From: Pseudomonadota bacterium
GTDB taxonomy: Bacteria > Pseudomonadota > Alphaproteobacteria > Rhizobiales > Rhizobiaceae
Direction of reading: 5' to 3'
DNA: 7,321 nt
Assembly: GCA_023393575.1 (NCBI GenBank)
Contig: JAEWKX010000244.1
Span: forward strand, 1 to 7,321
Numbering within the stretch: position 1 is the first letter of the stretch; each line of letters starts with the position of its first letter. A program made the position numbers and the translations under genes. A model generated the notes under the pieces. The model saw only the letters and a list, made by a program, of their open reading frames with translations, ran no database searches and was not told the DNA's origin. Shown here one piece after another: positions 1 through 7,321 of this stretch.

Positions 1-17
1 GGCATGGAGCTGACAGA

Positions 18-1208
18 ATGAACGAACACAACGTCCGCAACTTCAACATCAACTTCGGACCGCAGCATCCGGCGGCGCACGGCGTGCTTCGGCTGGTGCT
101 GGAGCTTGACGGCGAAATCGTCGAGCGGGTCGATCCGCATATCGGCCTGCTTCACCGCGGCACCGAAAAGCTGATCGAGGCGAAGACCTATCTCCAGGCT
201 CTGCCCTATTTCGATCGTCTCGACTACGTCGCGCCGATGAACCAGGAGCACGCCTACTGCCTGGCGGTCGAGAAGCTGCTCGGCATCGAGATCCCGATCC
301 GCGGCCAGCTGATCCGCGTCCTCTATTCGGAAATCGGCCGCATCCTGTCGCACCTGCTGAACGGCACGACCCAGGCAATGGACGGCGGAGCGCTGACGCC
401 GCCGCTCTGGGGCTTCGAGGAGCGCGAGAAGCTGATGGTGTTCTATGAGCGGGCCTCCGGTTCGCGCATGCATGCCGCCTACTTCCGTCCCGGCGGCGTT
501 CACCAGGATCTGCCGCCGGAGCTCGTGGAGGACATCGGCGCCTGGTGCGATCCTTTCCTCAAGACGCTGGACGATATCGACGAACTGCTGACCGGCAACC
601 GCATCTTCAAGCAGCGCAACGTCGATATCGGCGTCGTCAAGCTGGAGGACTGCTGGGCCTGGGGCTTCTCGGGCGTTATGGTCCGTGGGTCCGGTGCCGC
701 CTGGGACCTGCGCATGTCGCAGCCCTATGAATGCTATGCCGACATGGACTTCGACATCCCGATCGGCAAGAACGGCGACTGCTTCGACCGCTACCTGATC
801 CGCATGATCGAGATGCGCGAGTCCGTGAAGATCATGAAGCAGTGCGTCAATCGCCTGCTTGGCGATGCGCGGGTGGGGCCGGTGTCGTCGCTGGACGGTA
901 AGGTCGTGCCGCCGAAGCGTGGCGAGATGAAGCGCTCGATGGAAGCGCTGATCCACCACTTCAAGCTCTACACGGAAGGTTATCACGTGCCGGCCGGCGA
1001 GGTTTATGCGGCCGTCGAGGCGCCGAAGGGCGAGTTCGGCGTCTACCTCGTGGCCGACGGAACAAACAAGCCGTATCGCCTGAAGATCCGGGCGCCCGGC
1101 TACGCGCACCTGCAGGCCATGGATTTCATTTGCCGCGGCCACCAGTTGGCCGACGTCTCTGCGATCCTCGGTTCTCTCGACATCGTTTTCGGCGAGGTCG
1201 ACCGCTGA
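18..1208 (+). CDS. nuoD: NADH-quinone oxidoreductase subunit D (49 kDa subunit)
   Basis: NuoD is the 49 kDa-type subunit of complex I. It lies in the cytoplasmic arm next to the membrane and forms, with NuoB, the pocket where ubiquinone is reduced. The 396 residues match the usual alphaproteobacterial length. Visible signatures are [14 protein letters not shown] (13-26), [14 protein letters not shown] (41-54), FDRLDYVAP (65-73), [10 protein letters not shown] (157-166) and the C-terminal [13 protein letters not shown]21 and Y70 have the 49-residue spacing of the quinone-site His/Tyr pair known from Thermus and bovine enzymes, so I infer they are those residues. GGAG at 6-9 lies 8 bases before the ATG. 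The frame is open upstream to the window edge, but the N-terminus fits rhizobial NuoD. The 17 bases before it may be the end of nuoC (one frame ends in an ATGA overlap), which is too short to confirm. G116 and G123 are unusual; see findings. Confidence 0.98.
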   Translation: MNEHNVRNFNINFGPQHPAAHGVLRLVLELDGEIVERVDPHIGLLHRGTEKLIEAKTYLQALPYFDRLDYVAPMNQEHAYCLAVEKLLGIEIPIRGQLIRVLYSEIGRILSHLLNGTTQAMDGGALTPPLWGFEEREKLMVFYERASGSRMHAAYFRPGGVHQDLPPELVEDIGAWCDPFLKTLDDIDELLTGNRIFKQRNVDIGVVKLEDCWAWGFSGVMVRGSGAAWDLRMSQPYECYADMDFDIPIGKNGDCFDRYLIRMIEMRESVKIMKQCVNRLLGDARVGPVSSLDGKVVPPKRGEMKRSMEALIHHFKLYTEGYHVPAGEVYAAVEAPKGEFGVYLVADGTNKPYRLKIRAPGYAHLQAMDFICRGHQLADVSAILGSLDIVFGEVDR

Positions 1209-1276
1209 TGGCTTTTGCAACCGCAATCATGGGCGCCGGTCTGCGGCAGCCTGCTTCCAAGACTGATAAGGCGTAA
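1208..1276 (+). CDS. Possible 22-residue micro-ORF bridging nuoD and nuoE
   Basis: The stop codon of nuoD shares its last base with an ATG (TGATG, 1206-1210). That ATG opens a 22-codon frame starting [11 protein letters not shown] and ending in TAA five bases before the nuoE ATG. GAGG at 1194-1197, inside the end of nuoD, lies 10 bases upstream and could serve as a ribosome binding site. The geometry would let ribosomes pass from nuoD to nuoE by reinitiation and fills a gap that otherwise has no explanation. Against it, third-position G/C is modest for this DNA (13 of 21 sense codons), the peptide resembles no family I know, and so short a frame can occur by chance. If real, it could be a coupling peptide or a tiny accessory protein. 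Confidence 0.2.
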   Translation: MAFATAIMGAGLRQPASKTDKA

Positions 1277-1281
1277 GAAGA

Positions 1282-2229
1282 ATGTCTGTTCGTCGACTGG
1301 CCGAAGAGAATGTGCAACCCGCGGCGTTTGCCTTTAACGAGGAGAATGCCGCCTGGGCTGAGACGACCATCCGCAAATATCCGGAAGGCCGCCAGCAGTC
1401 GGCGGTAATTCCGCTGCTCATGCGGGCGCAGGAGCAGGACGGCTGGGTGACGAAGGCTGCCATCGAATACGTGGCCCAGAAACTCGGCATGGCCTATATC
1501 CGCGTGCTGGAAGTGGCGACCTTCTACACGCAGTTCCAACTGAAGCCGGTCGGAACACGGGCCCATGTGCAGGTCTGCGGCACGACGCCATGCATGCTGC
1601 GCGGTGCCGAAGATCTGATCAAGGTCTGCAAGTCGAAGATTCATTCCGAGCCGTTCGAACTCAACGAGGATGGCACGCTGTCCTGGGAAGAGGTCGAATG
1701 TCAGGGCGCCTGCGTGAACGCGCCAATGGTGATGATCTTCAAGGACGCCTATGAGGATCTGACGCCGACGCAGCTTGAGCATATCATCGACCGCTTCCAT
1801 GCCGGCAAGCCTCATGAGATCACGCCCGGTCCGCAGATCGACCGTCAGTTCTCCGCTCCCGTCGGCGGTCCGGTGACGCTGAACGACGACGTCAAGCCCG
1901 TGCAAAAGGACCTCGAGCCTAAACGCGCCGCCGACGAAGCGGCATCGGCGGCATCCGTGCCGCCGGCCGATGCGGCCCGGCCTGTCGATACGGCGGAAGA
2001 GGCGGATCCCTCGATCAAGACCCCGCTGACCGACAAGGCCGGCTCGAAGCAGCGCGTCAAGGCCGTCGAACAGCAGCCGCTGTCCGGCACCGCCTCGACG
2101 CCCAAGCCGGATACCAAGCGGCCGGGGAGCGCCGTCGAAGGTGCGCCTCCCGAGCCCGGTGCGGTTTCCGGCGATGCCAAGCCGAAGCGGACGCGGAAGA
2201 AGACGACGCCCGAAGGCGACGCGTCGTAA
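1282..2229 (+). CDS. nuoE: NADH-quinone oxidoreductase subunit E (24 kDa subunit) with long C-terminal tail
   Basis: NuoE is the thioredoxin-fold 24 kDa subunit of the NADH-oxidising module and binds the off-path [2Fe-2S] cluster N1a next to FMN of NuoF. The helical N-terminal part (about 20-85) includes [11 protein letters not shown] (75-85). The cluster ligands are C99 and C104 (VCGTTPC) and C140 and C144 (CQGAC), the expected C-x4-C plus C-x3-C pattern. The core continues to about residue 200 with a [14 protein letters not shown] segment like the end of mitochondrial NDUFV2. After that come about 115 residues rich in Ala, Pro, Lys, Asp and Glu, ending in a basic PKRTRKKTT cluster, so the 315-residue protein is nearly twice the E. 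coli length of about 166. The tail is probably disordered. An in-frame TAA at 1267-1269 rules out an earlier start. The only visible ribosome-binding signal is purine-rich (AAGG at 1268-1271, then AAGAAGA). Confidence 0.97.
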   Translation: MSVRRLAEENVQPAAFAFNEENAAWAETTIRKYPEGRQQSAVIPLLMRAQEQDGWVTKAAIEYVAQKLGMAYIRVLEVATFYTQFQLKPVGTRAHVQVCGTTPCMLRGAEDLIKVCKSKIHSEPFELNEDGTLSWEEVECQGACVNAPMVMIFKDAYEDLTPTQLEHIIDRFHAGKPHEITPGPQIDRQFSAPVGGPVTLNDDVKPVQKDLEPKRAADEAASAASVPPADAARPVDTAEEADPSIKTPLTDKAGSKQRVKAVEQQPLSGTASTPKPDTKRPGSAVEGAPPEPGAVSGDAKPKRTRKKTTPEGDAS

Positions 2230-2316
2230 GGGTGCGACTTCTTGTGTGGCCGAACGCTTTGGCCGCATGATGCAGAACAATGGCCGGCAGGAGCCGGCGG
2301 ACCGGTGGAATAGATC
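2230..2316 (+). other. nuoE-nuoF intergenic region with two small inverted repeats
   Basis: This 87-bp spacer is the longest gap in the window. TGTGGCC (2245-2251) can pair with GGCCGCA (2261-2267) in a 7-bp stem with one G-U pair and a 9-base loop. GCCGGC (2283-2288) can pair with GCCGGC (2293-2298) around an AGGA loop. Neither stem is followed by a T run, so they are not intrinsic terminators. They could protect transcript ends or tune NuoF translation, but short GC stems are common in DNA of this composition. A purine-rich GGTGGA (2304-2309) lies 7 bases before the nuoF ATG and is the likely ribosome binding site. Confidence 0.3.
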
Positions 2317-3621
2317 ATGCTAAAAGATCAGGATCGCATCTTTACCAATATCTACGGCCTCAAGGACAAGTCCCTGAAGGGGGCGATGGGCCGCGGGCAT
2401 TGGGACGGCACCAAGCAGATCCTCGAAAAGGGCAGGGACTGGATCATCGAGGAGATGAAGGCATCCGGGCTGCGCGGTCGCGGCGGTGCGGGCTTCCCGA
2501 CCGGCCTCAAATGGTCCTTCATGCCGAAGGAATCCGACGGACGTCCCCACTATCTCGTGGTCAACGCCGACGAATCCGAGCCCGGCACCTGCAAGGACCG
2601 CGATATCATGCGCCACGATCCGCATACGCTGATCGAGGGCTGCGTGATCGCAAGCTTCGCCATGGGCGCCCATACGGCCTACATCTATGTTCGCGGCGAG
2701 TATATCCGCGAGCGCGAGGCTCTGCAGGCCGCGATCGACGAATGCTACGAGGCAGGGCTGCTGGGCAAGAACAACAAGCACGGCTGGGACATGGACATCT
2801 ATGTCCACCACGGCGCCGGCGCCTATATCTGTGGCGAGGAAACGGCGCTTCTGGAAAGCCTCGAGGGCAAGAAGGGCCAGCCGCGCCTGAAGCCTCCTTT
2901 CCCGGCGAACATGGGCCTCTACGGCTGCCCGACCACCGTCAACAACGTCGAATCGATCGCCGTTGCGCCGACCATCCTGCGCCGCGGCGCCGGCTGGTTC
3001 TCCTCCATCGGCCGCCCGAACAATGTCGGCACGAAGCTGTTCATGGTTTCCGGCCATGTCAACAAGCCCTGCACCTTCGAAGAGGCCATGGGCCTGTCGT
3101 TCCGCGAGATCATCGAACGACATTGCGGCGGCATCCGCGGCGGCTGGGACAATCTGCTGGGCGTGATCCCCGGTGGCGCTTCCTGTCCGGTGGTGCGCGG
3201 CGAGGACATGGCCGATGCGATCATGGACTTCGACGGGATGCGCGAGGTGAAGTCCTCCTTCGGCACGGGCGGCATGATCGTCATGGACAAGTCGACGGAC
3301 ATCATCAAGGCGATCTGGCGGATTGCCGCCTTCTTCAAGCACGAGAGCTGCGGCCAGTGCACGCCTTGCCGTGAAGGCACCGGCTGGATGATGCGCGTAC
3401 TGGAGCGCATGGTGAAGGGCAATGCGCAGAAGCGCGAGATCGACATGCTGTTCCAGGTGTCGAAGCAGATCGAGGGGCACACGATCTGCGCGCTGGGTGA
3501 CGCGGCCGCATGGCCGATCCAGGGCCTGATCCGCAACTTCCGTCCAGAGATCGAAGCCCGCATCGATCGCTACACCCATAATGCCATGGCACACGGCGCC
3601 GTCATGGAAGCAGCGGAGTAA
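2317..3621 (+). CDS. nuoF: NADH-quinone oxidoreductase subunit F (51 kDa subunit, NADH and FMN binding)
   Basis: NuoF oxidises NADH, passes electrons to FMN and then to [4Fe-4S] cluster N3 at the tip of the cytoplasmic arm of complex I. At 434 residues it has the usual length. The glycine-rich nucleotide-binding loop is [17 protein letters not shown] (51-67), followed by the FMN-site segment [14 protein letters not shown] (83-96), [16 protein letters not shown] (166-181) and PTTVNNVES (205-213). The N3 ligands are all present: C345, C348 and C351 in [15 protein letters not shown], and C391 in [13 protein letters not shown]. An in-frame TAG at 2311-2313 fixes the ATG at 2317 as the first possible start. 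The stop is followed after only 5 bases by the next gene, whose probable ribosome binding site lies in the last codons of nuoF. A large antisense open frame over this gene is a high-GC shadow. Confidence 0.98.
   Translation: MLKDQDRIFTNIYGLKDKSLKGAMGRGHWDGTKQILEKGRDWIIEEMKASGLRGRGGAGFPTGLKWSFMPKESDGRPHYLVVNADESEPGTCKDRDIMRHDPHTLIEGCVIASFAMGAHTAYIYVRGEYIREREALQAAIDECYEAGLLGKNNKHGWDMDIYVHHGAGAYICGEETALLESLEGKKGQPRLKPPFPANMGLYGCPTTVNNVESIAVAPTILRRGAGWFSSIGRPNNVGTKLFMVSGHVNKPCTFEEAMGLSFREIIERHCGGIRGGWDNLLGVIPGGASCPVVRGEDMADAIMDFDGMREVKSSFGTGGMIVMDKSTDIIKAIWRIAAFFKHESCGQCTPCREGTGWMMRVLERMVKGNAQKREIDMLFQVSKQIEGHTICALGDAAAWPIQGLIRNFRPEIEARIDRYTHNAMAHGAVMEAAE
3615..3618 (+). promoter_or_regulatory. 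Ribosome binding site for the 208-residue gene, inside the end of nuoF
   Basis: GGAG is formed by the end of the last Ala codon and the final Glu codon of nuoF, directly before its TAA, and lies 8 bases before the GTG at 3627. It supports the GTG start over later candidates and implies translational coupling to nuoF. The same GGAGTAA arrangement occurs at the nuoG-nuoH junction. Confidence 0.6.
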
Positions 3622-3626
3622 GAGAC

Positions 3627-4253
3627 GTGGCTAAGTCGGTGAAAGAGCAGCAGGAAGGAGCGACGACGGCAAAGCCGGCGGCGGCTTCCGCCTATGCGGA
3701 TTTCGCCGAAGCCATGGCGAACAACCCGTTGCTGGCGCAGTCGACCGCGGCAATGGCGGCCGCCACCGCCGTGGGTATGAGCATTGCGGGCCAGTTCGCC
3801 GGCGCCTTCTTCGGTGCGCTTCAGGGCGCGCTGGAGGCGCAGAACCGGCTGGCTGCTTCCCCCGGCATGTCGCCAGGCCGGACGGAGACGCCGGAGCCGG
3901 AAGCGGTTGGGTCGGTGCCTGCCGCCCCGTCTGTCGGGAAACGGAAGGCTGTCTCCGGCGGGACAGTGCCGCGTGCGCCCAAGGCGCCGGTCAAGGCGAT
4001 GGCCAAGCCGGGTGCGGCCAAGTCGGCTTCCAAGTCTGACACGGCAAAGGCGGCCGCCGGTGACGACCTGAAGCAGATCGACGGGATCGGGCCGAAGCTT
4101 GAGACGGTGTTGAACGCCCGGGGCATCAGCCGGCTGAGCCAGATTGCCGCCTGGAAGGATGCCGATGTCGCGGCGTTCGATCAGGCTCTCGGCCTGGACG
4201 GGCGGATCGGCCGGGACGATTGGGTTGGCCAGGCCGGAAAGCTGGCGAAGTAA
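3627..4253 (+). CDS. Uncharacterised complex I operon protein with C-terminal helix-hairpin-helix-like domain
   Basis: This is not a standard Nuo subunit; I recall similar genes between nuoF and nuoG in rhizobia, but no established role. The 208 residues fall into three parts. First comes an Ala/Gly-rich, fairly hydrophobic helical stretch (about 34-71, with AVGMSIAGQFAGAFFGALQG at 48-67) that could be amphipathic or membrane-associated. A low-complexity Pro/Ala/Lys linker follows (about 78-145). The C-terminus is a compact domain (147-208) starting DDLKQIDGIGPKLE and containing GRIGRDDWVGQAGKLA. The GIGPKLE hairpin is typical of helix-hairpin-helix modules, and I recall a very similar module at the C-terminus of NuoE in Rhodobacter-type bacteria. 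No nuclease or other catalytic residues are evident. The GTG start is chosen because GGAG lies 8 bases upstream; a second GTG four codons on is possible. A complex I assembly, stability or accessory role is inferred only from context. Confidence 0.85.
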   Translation: MAKSVKEQQEGATTAKPAAASAYADFAEAMANNPLLAQSTAAMAAATAVGMSIAGQFAGAFFGALQGALEAQNRLAASPGMSPGRTETPEPEAVGSVPAAPSVGKRKAVSGGTVPRAPKAPVKAMAKPGAAKSASKSDTAKAAAGDDLKQIDGIGPKLETVLNARGISRLSQIAAWKDADVAAFDQALGLDGRIGRDDWVGQAGKLAK

Positions 4254-4306
4254 GGATTTTTCCCCGGCCGCGGCCGCGGGACTGAGCACAGGACGTAAGT
4301 GAGACG
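4254..4306 (+). other. Intergenic spacer with GC palindromes before nuoG
   Basis: The 53-bp gap contains two overlapping perfect 12-bp palindromes, CGGCCGCGGCCG (4265-4276) and CCGCGGCCGCGG (4268-4279). They follow a run of five T (4257-4261). The T run lies on the wrong side of the palindrome for a + strand terminator, and reads as A on the other strand, so this is not an intrinsic terminator in either direction. A self-pairing element in the mRNA is possible. The only Shine-Dalgarno-like match for nuoG is AGGA at 4290-4293, 13 bases from its ATG, which is long spacing. Confidence 0.3.
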
Positions 4307-6388
4307 ATGGCAAAGCTGAAGGTCGACGGCAAGGAAATCGAGGTTCCGGATCATTTCACGCTGCTGCAGGCGTGCGAGGAGGCCGGCGCCGAGGTTCCGC
4401 GGTTCTGTTTCCACGAGCGTCTGTCTGTTGCGGGCAACTGCCGCATGTGCCTGGTCGAGGTAAAGGGCGGCCCGCCGAAGCCGGCAGCCTCCTGTGCCAT
4501 GGGCGTGCGCGACATCCGCGGCGGCCCGAACGGCGAACTGCCGGAAGTCTTCACCAACACCCCGATGGTAAAAAAGGCTCGCGAAGGGGTGATGGAGTTC
4601 CTCCTCATCAACCACCCGCTGGATTGCCCGATCTGCGACCAGGGCGGCGAATGCGACCTGCAGGACCAGGCCATGGCCTTCGGCATGGACTCCTCCCGCT
4701 ATGCGGAGAACAAGCGCGCCGTCGAGGACAAGTACATCGGACCGCTCGTCAAGACGGTGATGAACCGCTGCATCCACTGCACGCGCTGCGTCCGGTTTTC
4801 CACGGAAGTGGGCGGCGTTTCTGAACTGGGCCTGATCGGCCGCGGCGAGGACGCCGAAATCACCACCTATCTCGAGCACGCGATGACCTCCGAGTTGCAG
4901 GGCAATGTCATCGACCTTTGCCCCGTCGGCGCGCTGACCTCGCGACCCTTCGCCTTCACGGCACGCCCCTGGGAACTGAACAAGACGGAATCGATCGATG
5001 TGATGGATGCGCTCGGCTCCGCCATCCGGGTCGATACCCGCGGCCGTGAAGTCATGCGCATCATGCCGCGCGTCAACGAACTGGTGAACGAGGAGTGGAT
5101 CTCCGACAAGACCCGCTTCATCTGGGACGGGCTGAAGACGCAGCGCCTCGACCGGCCCTATGTGCGCCGTGACGGCCGCCTGCAGCCGGCAAGCTGGGGC
5201 GAGGCCTTCGCAGCGATCAAGGCTGCCGTCTCGGCCACTTCCGCGGACAGGATCGGTGCGATCGCCGGCGATCTCGCCGCGGTCGAGGAAATGTACGCGT
5301 TGAAGGAGCTCATCCGCTCGCTCGGCTCGGAGAACCTCGATTGCCGTCAGGACGGCGTCGCGCTCGACCCGTCGCTCGGCCGTGCGAGCTATCTCTTCAA
5401 CCCGACGATCGAGGGCATCGAGCATGCCGGCGCGCTTCTGCTGATCGGCGCCAATCCGCGGCTGGAGGCTGCGGTCCTCAATGCCCGCATCCGCAAGCGT
5501 TGGCGCCGCGGCGACTTCCCCATCGGAGTGATCGGCGAGGGGGGCGATCTGCGGTATGACTACGAATATCTCGGCTCCGGGCCGGACAGCCTGAGCGAAC
5601 TCGCCAACGGCTCCGGCAGCTTCCTGGAGACCCTTCGTACTGCGAAGAACCCGATGGTCATCGTCGGGCAGGGCGCTCTGTCGCGCCCGGACGGTGCCGC
5701 CATTCTCAGCGCCGCCGCAAAGCTCGCAGGCTCTATCGGAGCCGTCACGGAAGAGGGGAACGGCGTCGGCGTACTGCATACTGCGGCCGCTCGCGTCGGC
5801 GGCCTGGATATTGGCTTCGTCCCGGGTGGGAACGGTGTCGGCGCTGCCGACATGCTGGCGAACATGGACGTGCTCTTCCTGCTCGGCGCCGACGAGATGG
5901 ACTTCACCCGCAAGAGTGCCGAGTTCACCGTCTATATCGGTAGCCACGGCGATAACGGTGCCCATCATGCCGATGTCATCCTGCCGGCCGCCACCTATAC
6001 GGAAAAGTCCGGCACCTGGGTCAACACCGAGGGCCGGGTGCAGATGGGCAACCGCGCAGGCTTCCCACCGGGCGAGGCGCGCGAAGACTGGGCGATCATC
6101 CGTGCGCTTTCGGATGTGCTCGGCAGGAAGCTGCCGTTCGATTCGCTTGCCGCACTGCGGACGAAGCTCTACGAAGCCTACCCGCATCTCGCCGAGCTGG
6201 ACGAAATCGCCGCCGGCGACGTCGCTCCCGTGGCGGCCCTGGGACAAAAAGCCGGTGAGATGAGCAAGTCGGCATTTGCGTCCCCGATCACAGACTTCTA
6301 TTTGACGAACCCGATCGCGCGGGCATCGGCCGTGATGGCCGAGTGCTCGGCGCTGGCCCGCAACAATCTCAAGGCTGCGGCGGAGTAA
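4307..6388 (+). CDS. nuoG: NADH-quinone oxidoreductase subunit G (75 kDa subunit)
   Basis: NuoG is the largest subunit of the cytoplasmic arm and carries electrons from N3 towards the quinone site. The N-terminal ferredoxin-like domain binds [2Fe-2S] N1b through C34, C45, C48 and C63. Next is the His-Cys motif of N5 (H103, C107, C110, C116), then N4 with C155, C158, C161 and C205. Residues from about 215 to the end form a molybdopterin-oxidoreductase-like domain. It shows no N7 cysteines (none follow closely after C205) and is presumably structural, as in mitochondria. Family wording includes [17 protein letters not shown] (255-271) and [14 protein letters not shown] (about 564-577). The 693 residues match alphaproteobacterial NuoG. 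An in-frame TGA at 4283-4285 makes the ATG at 4307 the first start. An in-phase A AAA AAG heptamer occurs at 4570-4576; see findings. Confidence 0.98.
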   Translation: MAKLKVDGKEIEVPDHFTLLQACEEAGAEVPRFCFHERLSVAGNCRMCLVEVKGGPPKPAASCAMGVRDIRGGPNGELPEVFTNTPMVKKAREGVMEFLLINHPLDCPICDQGGECDLQDQAMAFGMDSSRYAENKRAVEDKYIGPLVKTVMNRCIHCTRCVRFSTEVGGVSELGLIGRGEDAEITTYLEHAMTSELQGNVIDLCPVGALTSRPFAFTARPWELNKTESIDVMDALGSAIRVDTRGREVMRIMPRVNELVNEEWISDKTRFIWDGLKTQRLDRPYVRRDGRLQPASWGEAFAAIKAAVSATSADRIGAIAGDLAAVEEMYALKELIRSLGSENLDCRQDGVALDPSLGRASYLFNPTIEGIEHAGALLLIGANPRLEAAVLNARIRKRWRRGDFPIGVIGEGGDLRYDYEYLGSGPDSLSELANGSGSFLETLRTAKNPMVIVGQGALSRPDGAAILSAAAKLAGSIGAVTEEGNGVGVLHTAAARVGGLDIGFVPGGNGVGAADMLANMDVLFLLGADEMDFTRKSAEFTVYIGSHGDNGAHHADVILPAATYTEKSGTWVNTEGRVQMGNRAGFPPGEAREDWAIIRALSDVLGRKLPFDSLAALRTKLYEAYPHLAELDEIAAGDVAPVAALGQKAGEMSKSAFASPITDFYLTNPIARASAVMAECSALARNNLKAAAE
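6382..6385 (+). promoter_or_regulatory. Ribosome binding site for nuoH overlapping the end of nuoG
   Basis: GGAG formed by the last Ala-Glu codons of nuoG lies 10 bases before the nuoH ATG. A second match, AGGA at 6390-6393, is only 2 bases from the ATG and too close to be the main site. The arrangement implies coupled translation of nuoG and nuoH. Confidence 0.5.
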
Positions 6389-6395
6389 CAGGATT

Positions 6396-7321
6396 ATGGA
6401 CGGTACATTTTTCTCGACCTACGCATGGCCGGCGCTGGTGATGATCGGGCAGTCGCTGCTCGTTCTCGTCTGCCTCCTGGTCTTCATCGCCTATATCCTC
6501 TACGCCGACCGCAAGATCTGGGCGGCCGTCCAGCTGCGCCGCGGCCCGAACGTCGTAGGCCCCTGGGGCTTGTTCCAGTCCTTCGCCGACCTTTTGAAGT
6601 TCGTCTTCAAGGAGCCGATCATTCCGTCGGGCGCCAACAAGGGCGTCTTCCTGATCGCCCCGCTCGTGGCCGTGACCCTGGCATTGGCCACCTGGGCCGT
6701 GATCCCGTTCAACGAGAACTGGGTGGTCGCCAACATCAACGTGGGCATCCTCTACGTCTTCGCCATCTCCTCGCTCGAGGTCTACGGCGTGATCATGTCG
6801 GGCTGGGCGTCGAATTCGAAGTACCCGTTCCTCGGTGCACTGCGCTCCGCGGCGCAGATGGTCTCCTATGAAGTCTCGATCGGCTTCGTGATCGTTACGG
6901 TGCTGCTCTGCGTCGGCTCGCTCAACCTGTCGGACATGGTCTTCGCGCAGAAGGATGGTCTCGGCACGATGATGGGCCTGCCGAACTCCTTCCTCGACTG
7001 GCACTGGCTGCCGCTCTTCCCGATGTTCGTCGTCTTCATCATCTCGGGTCTTGCTGAAACCAACCGCCCGCCTTTCGACCTTCCGGAAGCGGAATCCGAG
7101 CTGGTGGCCGGCTACATGGTCGAGTATTCCTCGGCACCCTACATGATGCTGATGCTCGGCGAGTATGCGGCGATCCTGCTGATCTGCTCGCTGACGACGA
7201 TCCTTTTCCTGGGAGGCTGGTTGCCGCCGTTCGACTTCTGGCTGATCAACTGGGTACCGGGCGTCATCTGGTTCCTGCTGAAGGTGCTCCTGGTGTTCTT
7301 CGGGATTGCCATGGCGAAGGC
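6396..7321 (+). CDS. nuoH: NADH-quinone oxidoreductase subunit H (ND1), 3' end outside window
   Basis: NuoH, the bacterial ND1, is a multi-helix membrane subunit that docks the cytoplasmic arm, completes the ubiquinone channel and starts the proton path. The frame runs open from the ATG to the window edge, giving 308 complete codons. The family is usually about 345 residues, so roughly 40 are missing at the C-terminus. The first membrane helix is at about 11-36. It is followed by the conserved loop [19 protein letters not shown] (38-56) and [15 protein letters not shown] (59-73). The signature [20 protein letters not shown] (221-240), with its quinone-channel acidic residues, is intact, followed by [11 protein letters not shown]. 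Further hydrophobic segments lie at about 84-104, 115-135, 158-175, 204-220, 249-273 and 287-305. It begins 7 bases after nuoG. No internal frameshift is seen. Confidence 0.98.
   Translation, partial: MDGTFFSTYAWPALVMIGQSLLVLVCLLVFIAYILYADRKIWAAVQLRRGPNVVGPWGLFQSFADLLKFVFKEPIIPSGANKGVFLIAPLVAVTLALATWAVIPFNENWVVANINVGILYVFAISSLEVYGVIMSGWASNSKYPFLGALRSAAQMVSYEVSIGFVIVTVLLCVGSLNLSDMVFAQKDGLGTMMGLPNSFLDWHWLPLFPMFVVFIISGLAETNRPPFDLPEAESELVAGYMVEYSSAPYMMLMLGEYAAILLICSLTTILFLGGWLPPFDFWLINWVPGVIWFLLKVLLVFFGIAMAK

Noticed and set aside
1126..2280. 384-codon - strand open frame opposite nuoE
   Set aside because: An Arg/Gly/Leu-rich shadow that spans the nuoD end and both flanking gaps of nuoE; no independent start signal or family resemblance.
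2267..2323. 18-codon frame in the nuoE-nuoF gap that overlaps the nuoF start by 7 bases
   Set aside because: It has no convincing ribosome binding site, is very short, and its sequence is mostly the GC hairpin region. The geometry is weaker than that of the nuoD-nuoE micro-ORF.
2280..3374. 364-codon + strand frame overlapping nuoF
   Set aside because: It is out of frame with nuoF, Arg-rich, and lacks conserved motifs. NuoF itself accounts for the region.
2320..3594. 424-codon - strand open frame opposite nuoF
   Set aside because: Same cause: a shadow of nuoF codon bias, with no recognisable domain.
4257..4280. T run next to GC palindromes as a possible terminator
   Set aside because: The T run precedes the palindrome on the + strand and becomes A on the - strand, so it fits an intrinsic terminator in neither direction; termination here would also cut off nuoG and nuoH.
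4952..5060. Search for the extra N7 [4Fe-4S] motif in NuoG
   Set aside because: No cysteines follow C205 in this stretch, so N7 is absent, which is normal for alphaproteobacterial and mitochondrial NuoG.
4181..6247. 688-codon open frame on the - strand opposite nuoG
   Set aside because: It is antisense to a full-length gene with intact Fe-S motifs. Long antisense frames are expected in high-GC DNA with strong third-position bias. The product is Arg/Ala/Asp/His-rich and matches no family I recognise.

Overview
The window is an internal segment of a type I NADH:quinone oxidoreductase (complex I, nuo) operon. It is high in GC and every gene lies on the + strand. The encoded proteins look alphaproteobacterial. 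NuoC and NuoD are separate rather than fused, NuoD is 396 residues long, NuoG has no N7 cluster motif, and NuoE ends its core with the mitochondrion-like GPQ..R.FS.P..G segment. The exact wording of NuoD, NuoF and NuoH, and an extra gene between nuoF and nuoG, point to Rhizobiaceae (Rhizobium/Agrobacterium or a close relative). That placement rests on remembered family sequences, not on a search.

Layout from left to right: nuoD (18-1208); a 73-bp gap almost filled by a 22-codon micro-ORF; nuoE (1282-2229) with a roughly 115-residue Ala/Pro/Lys-rich tail; an 87-bp gap with two small inverted repeats; nuoF (2317-3621); a 208-residue unnamed protein with a C-terminal helix-hairpin-helix-like domain (3627-4253); a 53-bp gap with a GC palindrome; nuoG (4307-6388); and nuoH (6396 to the edge), which is cut off after 308 codons. 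I see no promoter, terminator, tRNA, rRNA, mobile element or CRISPR array. The short gaps and stop-codon-embedded ribosome binding sites suggest one transcript entering from upstream and continuing downstream.

Functionally, NuoE, NuoF and NuoG form the peripheral NADH-oxidising arm: FMN plus clusters N1a, N3, N1b, N5 and N4. NuoD carries part of the quinone pocket at the junction with the membrane, and NuoH is the membrane subunit that completes the quinone channel and starts the proton path. Cluster ligands are intact in NuoE, NuoF and NuoG, so the enzyme should work.

The points that stand out are the uncharacterised helix-hairpin-helix protein embedded in the operon, the long NuoE tail, and two Val-to-Gly changes at normally hydrophobic positions of NuoD. 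Lesser items are the micro-ORF between nuoD and nuoE and an in-phase A AAA AAG heptamer in nuoG. No wholly new multi-gene system is visible.
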